Shown piece by piece: positions 1 through 7,785 of a stretch of DNA of 23,316 bases. Origin of the DNA: Chloroflexota bacterium (lineage in GTDB: Bacteria; Chloroflexota; Anaerolineae; Aggregatilineales; Phototrophicaceae). Within the stretch, counting starts at the first letter, position 1. Each line of letters starts with the position of its first letter. The notes beneath the pieces are model-generated. The model did not search any database. It was not told the origin of the DNA and worked only from the letters and a program-made list of their open reading frames with translations. The translations under genes and the position numbers were made by a program. The DNA is taken from positions 1 to 23,316 of the forward strand of contig JAEZAF010000165.1 of the NCBI GenBank assembly GCA_023430545.1, written 5' to 3'.

Positions 1-59
1 CTCAGGATCAGAAGCAGCGACAGTGCCAGCATCATCTGGCGCTTTGAAATCAATCTCAT
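1..59 (-). CDS. N-terminus of a probable exported or membrane protein (partial)
   Basis: Read on the minus strand, an ATG at 59 opens a frame that runs off the left edge after about 19 codons. The peptide starts MRLISKRQMMLALSLLLIL: a short basic stretch followed by a hydrophobic run. That is the look of a signal peptide or N-terminal membrane anchor. The ATG follows the hemW stop with no gap (TAG then ATG), and a GGGAG purine stretch inside the end of hemW can serve as ribosome binding site, so the two genes are probably co-transcribed. Function cannot be assigned from so short a piece. Confidence 0.55.
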   Translation of the reverse strand, partial: MRLISKRQMMLALSLLLIL

Positions 60-1253
60 CTACACCAGCTCCCGGAAGATGGTATTACTCAATAAACGCC
101 CTTTCGAGGTCAGGCGTACACGCTTCGCATCGAATTCGATCAGATCATAGGACTGGTACTTGCGCAGCACATCGCCATGCAGGTCCAGCAGATCAATACC
201 AAAGCGTTTCGTGAAGGCTTCACGCTGGATGCCTTCCTGCGTCAGGCGCAGTCCCATGATCAGCGTCTCAGCGATTTCCGCATTCGGATCGACGGTCACA
301 GCATCAACGGTGGCCGGTGTATGTGGGAAGTCATAAGGCTGCTGGGCATCCCATCCGCTTTCAATCGCGCGGACGTAACGCTGAGGAGAGAGAATCGTTG
401 CATAACGCACACCACCCGCAAACCCATGTGCCCCCGGACCCAGACCGGCGTATGGCAGATTATGCCAGTACTGGAGATTATGTCGGCATGCCCTGCCCGG
501 TTTGCTCCAGTTACTGATCTCATACTGCTCATACCCAGCATCAGCCAGCAGTTCGGTCGCGAGGTCATACATATCCGCCGCGAGATCGTCGTCTGGTGCA
601 GGCACACTGCCGGTCTCAACCCAATCCTTCAGCGGTGTGCCATCTTCCAGACCCAGCGCATACAGCGACAGATGCTCCGGTTCAAAGGCAAGTGAAGCCT
701 CAAGCGTCTCACGCCAGGTGTCCAGCGTCTGATTGGGGACACCGTAGATCAGATCGAGATTGACATTATCGAAGCCAGCTTCGCGCACCAGTGGCATCAC
801 GCGCTGCACGACGGTGTAATCATGACGGCGTGCAAACAGCTTCAGTTCATGCGCATTCGAGGACTGCACGCCGATGCTCAGCCGGTTGATCCCCACGCTG
901 CGCAGCGCTTGCAGATACGTCAGATCGAGATCATTCGGGTTCGCTTCGATCGTGATTTCGGCATCTGGTGCGACCTCAAACCGGGTCTGGATCGTGTTAA
1001 GGATGCGCTCAAACTGGGCAGGAGTCAGCAACGTCGGGGTACCACCCCCGACGAAAATCGTGCCGACGGTTTGTTTTGTTTCAGTACCCCGCGCCAGAAT
1101 CTCAATCTCATGCACCAGTGCATCAACAAAAGCCGGAATCAGATTCTCAAGCTGAGTGTAGGTGTTGAAGGCACAGTAAGTGCATTTGGTTGTGCAGAAC
1201 GGGATGTGAAGGTAAAGGGAAAGCGGTGAAGCGGATAACGCAAATGGGAACAT
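60..1253 (-). CDS. hemW: HemW-like radical SAM protein (heme chaperone family, HemN-related)
   Basis: This 397-residue protein belongs to the radical SAM HemN/HemW group. Its cluster motif C20-x3-C24-x2-C27 follows the typical LHIPFC lead-in, and a GGGTPT motif (SAM-binding region) comes next. The C-terminal half has EISNW followed later by HNLQYW, matching the HNxxYW signature that separates HemW heme chaperones from true coproporphyrinogen III oxidases (HemN). Length is normal for HemW (about 380-400). In the family HemW binds heme and hands it to target proteins such as respiratory enzymes; that role here is inferred from the family. No strong Shine-Dalgarno is visible before the start, but the LHIPFC context requires a start near this position. 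It is divergent from the kinase operon and directly precedes a probable exported protein. Confidence 0.9.
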   Translation of the reverse strand: MFPFALSASPLSLYLHIPFCTTKCTYCAFNTYTQLENLIPAFVDALVHEIEILARGTETKQTVGTIFVGGGTPTLLTPAQFERILNTIQTRFEVAPDAEITIEANPNDLDLTYLQALRSVGINRLSIGVQSSNAHELKLFARRHDYTVVQRVMPLVREAGFDNVNLDLIYGVPNQTLDTWRETLEASLAFEPEHLSLYALGLEDGTPLKDWVETGSVPAPDDDLAADMYDLATELLADAGYEQYEISNWSKPGRACRHNLQYWHNLPYAGLGPGAHGFAGGVRYATILSPQRYVRAIESGWDAQQPYDFPHTPATVDAVTVDPNAEIAETLIMGLRLTQEGIQREAFTKRFGIDLLDLHGDVLRKYQSYDLIEFDAKRVRLTSKGRLLSNTIFRELV

Positions 1254-1268
1254 ACAGGCAAATCGCCG

Positions 1269-1284
1269 TTAACCGTATAGTTAA
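1269..1284. repeat. Short inverted repeat TTAAC-N6-GTTAA in the divergent promoter region
   Basis: TTAAC at 1269-1273 and GTTAA at 1280-1284 form a perfect 5-bp inverted repeat with a 6-bp spacer. It sits just upstream of the -35 box of the rightward promoter and upstream of hemW on the other strand, a place where an operator could act on both genes. The repeat is short and AT-rich, so chance is a real alternative. Confidence 0.25.
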
Positions 1285-1294
1285 GGTTGCTTAA

Positions 1295-1323
1295 TTGCAG
1301 TATTGTGGCAGGTTCACTATAAT
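1295..1323 (+). promoter_or_regulatory. Sigma-70/sigma-A type promoter for the kinase operon
   Basis: TTGCAG at 1295-1300 and a perfect TATAAT at 1318-1323 are separated by exactly 17 bp. Predicted transcription starts near 1330, leaving a leader of about 65 bases before the kinase start at 1395. This is the best promoter match seen in the window, and it is correctly placed to drive the Ser/Thr kinase, phosphatase, vWA and FHA genes. Confidence 0.75.
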
Positions 1324-1394
1324 AATTCAAGAAGGTATTATGCCTCATTCAATCGCCTCTCATAGCGAATTATCAATTATAGGAAACCCATGTC

Positions 1395-3341
1395 ATGCCC
1401 GAAACAGCGCATCTAAGCGATTTAGGAGATGCCAATTACGTAGAAGGTTCTCTAAAGCCGAATACCCTCCTGATGGGTCGCTATATGATTCTGGGGGTTG
1501 TCGGTGGTGGCGGGATGGGGACCGTGTATCAGGCCCGGGATACACGTTTTGCTGAGGCAAAACGGCTGGTCGCCATCAAGGAAATGCTGACCCACGGATC
1601 TACACCCGCACAGCGTGAAAGCATGCTCAAGACATTCCGCCGCGAGGCGGATATTCTTGCCGCGCTGACACACACCGCCATTCCGAAGATCTATGACTAC
1701 TTCGATGAGAATGAGCGTGCCTATCTCATCATGGAGTATGTGAACGGCAACGATCTGGAACTGGTCCTGAACAAGACCAAGGAACTGCCGATCAACAAGA
1801 TCATCGAGTGGGCGATTGATCTGTGTGACGTGCTGGATTATCTGCACAGCCACAAGCCGGACCCGATCATCTTCCGCGATATGAAGCCCGCGAACATCAT
1901 GATCGACAGTCTCGGCAAAGTCCGCCTCATCGACTTCGGAATCGCGAAACAGTTCGTACAGGACGGCCGTAAGCACACTATGATCGGGACTGAGGGTTAC
2001 TCCGCTCCGGAACAGTATCGCGGGGAGGTCAGCCCTCTTAGCGATGTTTACGCCCTGGGCGCAACCCTGCATCACATCCTCACCCGTAGTGATCCCCGGC
2101 TGGAGCCACCGTTCAGCTTTAATGAACGCCCGATTTCGGTCATCAATAGTTCGGTGCCCCTTCCGCTGGTGACGATTGTCGAGAAAGCACTCGATCCCAA
2201 GCCAGAGAATCGCTATCCCACCGCAGGAGCGATGAAGGAAGCGCTGGAACAGGCGCGTCAGCGACTGAATGCGCCCCACATGCCGATCAATGCGAATCCC
2301 GGCCTGCCATCCGCGGAAAATGCCCCCGCACTGACGAGCTTCTTTGATGATCTCGAACCCGCCAGCTCGATTCAGCCGCGCTGGAAGTTCACCACCGAAG
2401 ACGAGATCCGTGCCAGCCCGACCGCTTACCGCAATATGGCCTTCATCGGGTCCTATGACACCAATATGTGGGCGGTCAAGCTGGAAAATGGCGAACAGTT
2501 ATGGAAGTTCCATACCGAAGGCGGGATTGTTTCCACACCAGTGGTCGACTCTCCGAACAATAACGTCCTTTTCGGCTCAGAAGATCACGTCTTCCGCGCT
2601 GTCGATTTTCGCACAGGCCGCATTAGCTGGTCTTTCGAAACAAAAGGCCGTATCCGCAGCAGCGGGCGACTGGCGCACGATCATGTGTTCTTTGGCAGTG
2701 ATGACGGCAAGGTCTACGCTCTCTTCTCCGGCAACGGTCGTCAGTTATGGGAATACGATCTCGGCGCACCGGTACGTGTCTGCCCGTTCGTCACCAATGA
2801 CCTCGTAATCGCAGCATCAGACGAGGGTGATCTGGTTGGGCTGGAGCTTTCCGGAAAGCGCAAGTGGACGTCGCGAGTCAAGCGGGCAGTAAATTCGTCC
2901 CCCTTCGTAGACATGAAAGAGAATCTGTGCTACTTTGGCTCTTTCGATGGCACGATGTACGCCGTGGATGCGTCGAGCGGATATGTTGTCTGGCGCTACC
3001 GCACACAGGGGCCGATCATCTCGTCTCCGACTGTGGTGGATGGCATGGTCTACTTCGGTTCCACAGATGGCTATTTCTACGCGCTTAGCGCCGACTCCGC
3101 CAGAGAAAAATGGAAGTACAAGATCGATAAACCGATTGTGGGTTCACCGACGGTCTTCCAGCATTCAGTTTACTTCGGCGGCACGGATGGACACTTCTAC
3201 TGCCTTGAAGCGAAAAGCGGCAGAGAGCAGTGGAAGTTCGAAACAAAGGGTCAGATCACATCGACACCCTTTATCATCGAAAATGTTATTCTTATTGCAT
3301 CAATGGATCGCACCTTGTATGCTCTCCCATTGGTGGGCTAG
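1395..3341 (+). CDS. Serine/threonine protein kinase with C-terminal PQQ-type beta-propeller
   Basis: The 648-residue protein has an N-terminal Hanks-type kinase domain (about residues 28-290). It shows a glycine-rich loop (GGGGMG, 37-42), ATP-anchoring K62 in VAIKE, a likely helix-C glutamate E84, the catalytic loop FRDMKPAN with D162, DFG at 180-182 and a GTEGYSAPEQ activation/APE segment. All catalytic residues are present; the usual HRD histidine is phenylalanine. The C-terminal half (about 325-648) is a run of W-x-F/Y-x-T-x-G repeats with recurring 'SSP/STP' and 'YFGS.DG..YAL' blades, typical of PQQ-like propellers. No transmembrane helix separates the halves, so the propeller is probably cytoplasmic and used for ligand or protein sensing. 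AGGA at 1381-1384 supports the start; an ATG at 1390 is in another frame. It is first in a run with a PP2C phosphatase, a vWA protein and an FHA protein, which are its likely antagonist, partner and reader. Confidence 0.92.
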   Translation: MPETAHLSDLGDANYVEGSLKPNTLLMGRYMILGVVGGGGMGTVYQARDTRFAEAKRLVAIKEMLTHGSTPAQRESMLKTFRREADILAALTHTAIPKIYDYFDENERAYLIMEYVNGNDLELVLNKTKELPINKIIEWAIDLCDVLDYLHSHKPDPIIFRDMKPANIMIDSLGKVRLIDFGIAKQFVQDGRKHTMIGTEGYSAPEQYRGEVSPLSDVYALGATLHHILTRSDPRLEPPFSFNERPISVINSSVPLPLVTIVEKALDPKPENRYPTAGAMKEALEQARQRLNAPHMPINANPGLPSAENAPALTSFFDDLEPASSIQPRWKFTTEDEIRASPTAYRNMAFIGSYDTNMWAVKLENGEQLWKFHTEGGIVSTPVVDSPNNNVLFGSEDHVFRAVDFRTGRISWSFETKGRIRSSGRLAHDHVFFGSDDGKVYALFSGNGRQLWEYDLGAPVRVCPFVTNDLVIAASDEGDLVGLELSGKRKWTSRVKRAVNSSPFVDMKENLCYFGSFDGTMYAVDASSGYVVWRYRTQGPIISSPTVVDGMVYFGSTDGYFYALSADSAREKWKYKIDKPIVGSPTVFQHSVYFGGTDGHFYCLEAKSGREQWKFETKGQITSTPFIIENVILIASMDRTLYALPLVG

Positions 3342-3425
3342 CCATAATCGTGGTCGAATTCACCGCGTTTGCCGAAGTCTCTGTACGAACGCTGGGTGAT
3401 CTTCTCAAGGAAGTGTGGGGTCTCT

Positions 3426-4508
3426 ATGGACTTGTTTCGTCGTTTATTCGGCAAAACGGAAGAAGAAATGGATGCGATGCAGGAAGAAGGTAAAACCAAA
3501 CCCTTGCCCGGTGGACCCTATAAACCACCAGCTTCGAATACCGCATCCCAGAATAATAATGCAGATACCGTAAAACCCGTGGAATCCGAGCAGGTCAAAG
3601 CAGCCGATGCAGAAGATACCATTCCGCCGGTCTCGACACCGCCGCAGCGCACTGGAATAGGGGCAACGACTCCCCTGCCCATGATGCAGGACAGCACCAC
3701 CCGTCCCCTTGCGCCGGAAAGGTCGATCAGCAACAACAGTGAGCATCTGGTCTTTGCGCAGGCATCAGACATCGGTCTGGTACGCACCAACAATCAGGAC
3801 TCGTCGTTCTCATTCTTCTCGACCAACAGAAGTGTCGATGAGCGTCCTGACTTCGGCCTGTTTATCGTTGCTGACGGTATGGGCGGGCATCATGACGGCG
3901 AAAAAGCCTCGGCGCTCACGGCGCGGGTGGTGGCTTCTCACGTCATGAACAATGTCTATCTGCCGCTGCTCAATGCAAAAGCGGATGAAGAACGGCCCAC
4001 GCTGATTGAAACCATGTCGAAAGCCGTGGAAAAAGCCAACAGCGAAGTGTTGATGCATGTTCCCGAAGGTGGGACTACCGTTACAGCAATGGCCGTCGTC
4101 AATGATCGGGCGTATGTCGCCCATGTGGGTGACAGCCGCGCCTATATCGTGACCAGCGAAGGCGGAGCCGAACAGATCACACGCGACCATTCACTGGTGC
4201 AGCGCCTGATCGAACTCGATCATATCACTGAAGCGGAAGCGCCTGATCATCCGCAGACTCATATGCTGTACCGTGCAATCGGGCAAAGCGAAAATCTGGA
4301 AGTGGATACACTTACGCGCCAGTTACCACCGGACTCCCGTGTACTGATCTGTAGTGATGGACTTTGGAGTCAGATGACGAAAGATGAGATCAGCGAAGTT
4401 ATTCTGTCGAACCCGCCGCAGGAAGCCTGTGACAAGCTTCTCGCGCTCGCCAATGCACGAGGTGGGAAAGATAACATCACCGCCATCATCCTGAAAATAC
4501 CCAGGTAA
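3426..4508 (+). CDS. PP2C-family serine/threonine phosphatase
   Basis: I take the ATG at 3426 (360 residues), which gives an N-terminus MDLFRRLFGK preceded by GTGGGG and AAGGAAG purine tracts; a longer reading from 3369 adds 19 unsupported residues. Residues 10-105 are a low-complexity Pro/Thr/Glu-rich tail. The PPM domain follows: R120-T-N-N-Q-D125, VADGMGG with D150, GGTT, VGDSRAYI with D236, CSDGLW with D311 and GGKDNITA with D349. These are the metal-binding aspartates of the PP2C fold, all present. In the family it removes phosphate from Ser/Thr, so it most likely reverses the kinase encoded upstream. No membrane segment is seen. It ends 11 bases before the next gene. Confidence 0.93.
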   Translation: MDLFRRLFGKTEEEMDAMQEEGKTKPLPGGPYKPPASNTASQNNNADTVKPVESEQVKAADAEDTIPPVSTPPQRTGIGATTPLPMMQDSTTRPLAPERSISNNSEHLVFAQASDIGLVRTNNQDSSFSFFSTNRSVDERPDFGLFIVADGMGGHHDGEKASALTARVVASHVMNNVYLPLLNAKADEERPTLIETMSKAVEKANSEVLMHVPEGGTTVTAMAVVNDRAYVAHVGDSRAYIVTSEGGAEQITRDHSLVQRLIELDHITEAEAPDHPQTHMLYRAIGQSENLEVDTLTRQLPPDSRVLICSDGLWSQMTKDEISEVILSNPPQEACDKLLALANARGGKDNITAIILKIPR

Positions 4509-4519
4509 GCAGTTGAATT

Positions 4520-6010
4520 ATGTCGCTTGATTTCGACCCCTATGAAATATTGGGCGTCGCGACGTCTGCCACCGCCGAGGACATTAAGAACGCCTATCGA
4601 AGAATTGCGCGACGTCTTCACCCGGACTCGAACCCCAACCATCCCGGTGCGGCCCTTCAGTTCCGGGATATTTCCGCTGCGCATGATCTGCTCAACGATG
4701 CGATCAAACGGCGAATGTATGACGAAAAGGTTCGTCGCCTTCGTGAGCAGGGTGATCTTAGTTTCACGATGCGTGTCACACCCAGTCGGCGCAAACTGCC
4801 ACAGTTGCCAGAACCGCAGGTGCTGTATCTGCTGGCGGAGATCAACCCGGATCATCGTGCTGCACTGTCCTCTGAGGATAAGCGCGAAGCCCGGCTGAAT
4901 CTGACGCTGGTGCTCGATCGCAGCAACTCGATGAATGGGCCGCGGCTCGAAAAGGTGAAGGTCGCTGCCCATCAGATTATCGACGGCCTGAACGCCAACG
5001 ATATTGTGTCGGTGGTGACCTTCAGCGACCGTGCCGAGGTCATCATCCCGGCCACCCCAGTGCGCGATAAACTCGCCCTGAAAGCGCGCGTCAGTATGTT
5101 CGGTGCTTCCGGCGGCACGGAGATTTATCACGGGCTGGCCGCCGGTGTACAGCAGAATCGTCAGTTCCTTGGACCAAAGCTGGTCAATCACATCATCCTG
5201 CTGACGGATGGCCGCACCTTTGGTGACCAGGACCAGTGCCTTGAGCTTGCCCAGCAGGCTGCAAAGGAAGGCATCGGCATCAGTGCGATGGGCCTCGGTG
5301 ACGAATGGAATGATGAATTTCTCGATGCGCTCGCCAGCAAGACCGGTGGCACGTCCGAATACATCAACACAGCAGGCGCAGTCGTCCGCTTCCTGAATGA
5401 TCGTGTGCGCGGGCTGGCAAATGCCTTTGCCGAGCGCATGCGCATGACGATCGCACCTGAATCCGATGTCAAACTTGAACTCGCCTTCCGCCTGAATCCC
5501 AGTCCACAGCCGCTGGATTTTGAGTCCGGTGAGCTGCATCTGGGCAACTTGCAGTTCGAACGCTCATTGTCGGTTCTGCTTCAGCTTCAGCTTCCACCTA
5601 ATCTGGAGATTGGCTTCCGTCCGGCGGCACGTCTTGTCGCGGAAGGGGATGTGCTGCAAAACAAGCAGCAGCACCGCCATACCGTCAGTGACATCACCAT
5701 CGAAGTGGTAGAACGTCCAGATCTCGAAAAGCCGTCCACCGCCATTCTCGATGCACTCAGCAAACTCACGTTGTATCGCCTGCAGGAAAAAGCGCAGGAA
5801 GCGCTGCTCACCGGCAATATCGCAGAAGCCACCCGACGCCTCGAAAATCTCGCGACCCGTCTGCTGGCGCTGGGACAGAACGAGCTGGCGACCCAGGCGC
5901 TGACCGAAGCACGCCGCGTGGCACACACCAGCGGATTTTCCGATAAGGGCCGTATGACGATCAAATATCAGACACGCCACTTATTGCTGGGATCGGGTGA
6001 GGATGTCTGA
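4520..6010 (+). CDS. J-domain / von Willebrand factor A domain fusion protein
   Basis: Residues 5-70 are a DnaJ-type J domain: DPYEILGV, helix II AYRRIARRL, the HPD tripeptide at 34-36 and the closing 'AHDLLND..RRMYDE' helix. Residues about 125-310 are a vWA domain with a complete metal-ion-dependent adhesion site: D133-x-S135-x-S137, T200 in GGTE and D230 in LLTDG. The C-terminal portion has a beta-rich stretch and then helical segments (about 410-480) with no known signature. J domains stimulate Hsp70 ATPase; vWA domains bind partners through a Mg2+ site. Their union in one polypeptide is unusual and suggests that Hsp70 is delivered to a vWA-bound target. Its place between a PP2C phosphatase and an FHA protein points to phospho-regulated assembly. 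The N-terminal match begins within five residues of this ATG, which supports the start despite a weak ribosome binding site. Confidence 0.9.
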   Translation: MSLDFDPYEILGVATSATAEDIKNAYRRIARRLHPDSNPNHPGAALQFRDISAAHDLLNDAIKRRMYDEKVRRLREQGDLSFTMRVTPSRRKLPQLPEPQVLYLLAEINPDHRAALSSEDKREARLNLTLVLDRSNSMNGPRLEKVKVAAHQIIDGLNANDIVSVVTFSDRAEVIIPATPVRDKLALKARVSMFGASGGTEIYHGLAAGVQQNRQFLGPKLVNHIILLTDGRTFGDQDQCLELAQQAAKEGIGISAMGLGDEWNDEFLDALASKTGGTSEYINTAGAVVRFLNDRVRGLANAFAERMRMTIAPESDVKLELAFRLNPSPQPLDFESGELHLGNLQFERSLSVLLQLQLPPNLEIGFRPAARLVAEGDVLQNKQQHRHTVSDITIEVVERPDLEKPSTAILDALSKLTLYRLQEKAQEALLTGNIAEATRRLENLATRLLALGQNELATQALTEARRVAHTSGFSDKGRMTIKYQTRHLLLGSGEDV

Positions 6011-6056
6011 TCTGAAATGGTTTCAGAGACATCCCGCGTCCCTGTAGGAGAAAAGA

Positions 6057-6563
6057 ATGAGGCTTTGCCCGTATTGTGGTGAAAAAAATCTGGAAGGGAT
6101 TCTGTTTTGCGAAGAATGCGGTCAGGATCTGAATATCGATGACCGTGTGAATGCTACGCTGCCCACAAGACAGTTTGACCAGCTTCCCACAGAACTCTCG
6201 GCGAAGGCAACCTGGGGGACAGCGCGTTTCTCGGTCGGTTCCAGCGTCATGCTGCACTTCCGTGACGCAGCCGAGCCTGTTCTTCTTCAGCCTGCAAAAC
6301 GAACGGTCTTCGGGCGTGCGGATGTGACCAGTCCGGTCCAGCCTGATTTTGATCTGTCTCCGTATGGCGCACTGGAGAAGGGAGTGTCGCGTATTCACGC
6401 CGCCGTTGAGCGAAGTGAAGATACGCTGACCATCGTCGATATGGGCAGTTCTAATGGCACGCACCTGAACGGACAGCGCCTCTTCCCGGACCAGCCCCGA
6501 GTCCTGCGCGATGGCGACGAAATCCGGCTGGGGAAACTGGTTGCACATATCTACTTCAAGTAA
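6057..6563 (+). CDS. Zinc-ribbon / FHA domain protein
   Basis: The 168-residue protein opens with a zinc ribbon, C4-x2-C7 and C18-x2-C21, and ends with a forkhead-associated domain (about 60-168). The FHA core motifs are present: FGR at 85-87, S111-R-I-H114 and GSSNG at 130-134, the residues that contact phosphothreonine. Family knowledge makes it a reader of phosphothreonine marks, and the kinase at the head of the operon is the obvious writer. AGGAG at 6046-6050, six bases before the ATG, fixes the start. No membrane segment or export signal is visible. It may be a direct kinase substrate or an adaptor for the vWA protein. Confidence 0.9.
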   Translation: MRLCPYCGEKNLEGILFCEECGQDLNIDDRVNATLPTRQFDQLPTELSAKATWGTARFSVGSSVMLHFRDAAEPVLLQPAKRTVFGRADVTSPVQPDFDLSPYGALEKGVSRIHAAVERSEDTLTIVDMGSSNGTHLNGQRLFPDQPRVLRDGDEIRLGKLVAHIYFK

Positions 6564-6662
6564 CTTATGGTTCAACCTGACCATTTATCCGTTAAAGTGG
6601 TGGGTAATAACCGATTAGTTTTGTCGAACCTGCTGCCACGCAGATTGTGAGGTTGAAACATA

Positions 6663-6911
6663 ATGGCAGTTACGCTACTGGTACATATCGCCAATCAGGA
6701 ACCTGTCAAGATCGACTGCGACGACATCCCCAGCCCCACCGACCTCGTGATTATCGGTCGCAATCCCCGTGACCGCGCCGATAAGGAAGTCAACTGGGTC
6801 GATGAAGGTGTTACCACCGTAATCCTCCCGTGGTGGCGCATCAACTTCGTGCAGGTCATCCCCGGTGCTGATCAGGAACTGGAATTCCCACTGCCGTTCC
6901 GAGGCGACTAA
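6663..6911 (+). CDS. Small protein of unknown function (82 residues)
   Basis: A short open frame with a GAGG ribosome binding site at 6649-6652, same strand and orientation as its neighbours. The protein starts MAVTLLVHIANQEPVKID and contains IGRNPRD and ILPWWRINFVQVIPG. The mix of beta-like hydrophobic stretches and a Trp-Trp pair suggests a small folded beta-rich domain rather than a random frame. I see no cysteines in a metal pattern, no signal peptide and no membrane helix. I do not recognise the family. It lies about 100 bases after the FHA gene and ahead of the response regulator's own promoter, so it could be the last gene of the kinase operon. Confidence 0.65.
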   Translation: MAVTLLVHIANQEPVKIDCDDIPSPTDLVIIGRNPRDRADKEVNWVDEGVTTVILPWWRINFVQVIPGADQELEFPLPFRGD

Positions 6912-6950
6912 AACGAGGGAAGTATTCAACCACCTCTCACCTGATCGAAC

Positions 6951-6979
6951 TGTTTTTACACGCTCGAAAATGGTAAAAT
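6951..6979 (+). promoter_or_regulatory. Candidate extended -10 promoter for the response regulator
   Basis: TAAAAT at 6974-6979 is preceded by TGG at 6971-6973, giving an extended -10 (TGnTAAAAT). The best-spaced -35 (6951-6956, TGTTTT, 17-bp spacer) is poor, which is tolerable for extended -10 promoters. Predicted transcription would start near 6986, just before the perfect hairpin at 6991-7017. Confidence 0.45.
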
Positions 6980-6990
6980 ACAGCAGTATA

Positions 6991-7017
6991 GAAGGCGCAT
7001 CATTGGTATGCGCCTTC
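6991..7017 (+). other. Perfect 10-bp hairpin in the leader of the response regulator
   Basis: GAAGGCGCAT (6991-7000) and ATGCGCCTTC (7008-7017) are perfect complements around a 7-base loop. No T-run follows (the next bases are ATAATTAC), so a standard intrinsic terminator is not supported. It lies immediately after the candidate -10 and about 13 bases before the ribosome binding site. It would form at the 5' end of the response regulator mRNA, as a stabilising or regulatory structure, or act as an operator in DNA form. Confidence 0.5.
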
Positions 7018-7041
7018 ATAATTACAGTCAGGAAGCAGAGG

Positions 7042-7785
7042 ATGTCGACCAAACTACCCAAGGCCAATGCGCGTGACAGCAAGTTAATCCTCGTTGTAGA
7101 CGACGAACCTCGGATGATCGGCTTCATCCGCATGAACCTCGAACTTGAGGGCCATCGGGTGATCGAGGCCCATAACGGCCTTGAAGCGCTGGAGGCGATC
7201 CGCACAAAACTGCCGGATGTCGTCCTGCTGGATGTGATGATGCCCGAACTCGACGGCTTTGAAACGCTGCGCATGCTGCGCGAGTTCTCCAATATCCCCG
7301 TGATCATGCTGACGGCGAAAGGCGAAGAGAATGACAAGGTCTACGGCCTCGAGCTTGGCGCGGATGACTACGTTACCAAGCCCTTTGGCCCACGTGAACT
7401 CTCAAGCCGTGTGAAGGCCGTTCTGCGCCGTTCCGAGATGCCCTCTTCATCTCCGGAACAGGCTGTACTCAAAGTCGATGACCGCTTACAGGTGGATTTC
7501 AATCGTCGTGAGGTGATTGTCGAAGGAAAGCACATCAAGCTGCGCCCCACAGAATACCGGCTGCTCTATCACCTGATTGAAAACGCGGGCTGGACCGTTC
7601 CGCACGATCAGCTTCTGGCAAAAGTCTGGGGCTACGAATATCGCGATGAAGCGCATTACGTGCGCCTGTATGTCAATTACCTGCGAGAGAAGATCGAAGA
7701 AGATCCGGCCAATCCCAAATATATCCTGACCGAGCGCGGCGTCGGCTACCGTTTCGTCGATTTCCGTAATCGCCACTCATCATAG
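7042..7785 (+). CDS. OmpR/PhoB-family response regulator (winged-helix)
   Basis: From ATG 7042 the protein has 247 residues, the normal size for the family. A longer reading from 6865 would run through the candidate promoter and hairpin, so I reject it; AGGAAG at 7030-7035 supports 7042. The receiver domain has acidic D20-D21-E22, phospho-acceptor D64 in LLDVMMP, T91 and K113 in VTKPF. The C-terminal DNA-binding domain (about 145-245) has the OmpR-type winged-helix hallmarks: LRPTEYRLL, VWGYEYRDEAHYVRLYVNYLREKI and LTERGVGYRF. It should bind direct repeats upstream of target genes when phosphorylated. No histidine kinase is adjacent, so it is an orphan regulator in this window. Its targets are unknown; the pfa operon starting about 250 bases downstream is one possibility. 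Confidence 0.93.
   Translation: MSTKLPKANARDSKLILVVDDEPRMIGFIRMNLELEGHRVIEAHNGLEALEAIRTKLPDVVLLDVMMPELDGFETLRMLREFSNIPVIMLTAKGEENDKVYGLELGADDYVTKPFGPRELSSRVKAVLRRSEMPSSSPEQAVLKVDDRLQVDFNRREVIVEGKHIKLRPTEYRLLYHLIENAGWTVPHDQLLAKVWGYEYRDEAHYVRLYVNYLREKIEEDPANPKYILTERGVGYRFVDFRNRHSS

Noticed and set aside
4370..5539. 389-codon open frame on the minus strand
   Set aside because: It lies antisense to the J/vWA gene, whose motifs are unambiguous. The peptide shows no recognisable domain and looks like a high-GC shadow frame.
6571..6657. 8-bp inverted repeat TTCAACCT / AGGTTGAA, the right arm overlapping the ribosome binding site of the 82-residue gene
   Set aside because: The arms are 71 bases apart and only 8 bp long, and no compact structure between them is evident; chance is likely without conservation data.
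6865..7041. N-terminal extension of 59 residues on the response regulator
   Set aside because: It overlaps the preceding gene, the candidate promoter and the hairpin, has no homology to receiver domains, and a good ribosome binding site precedes 7042.
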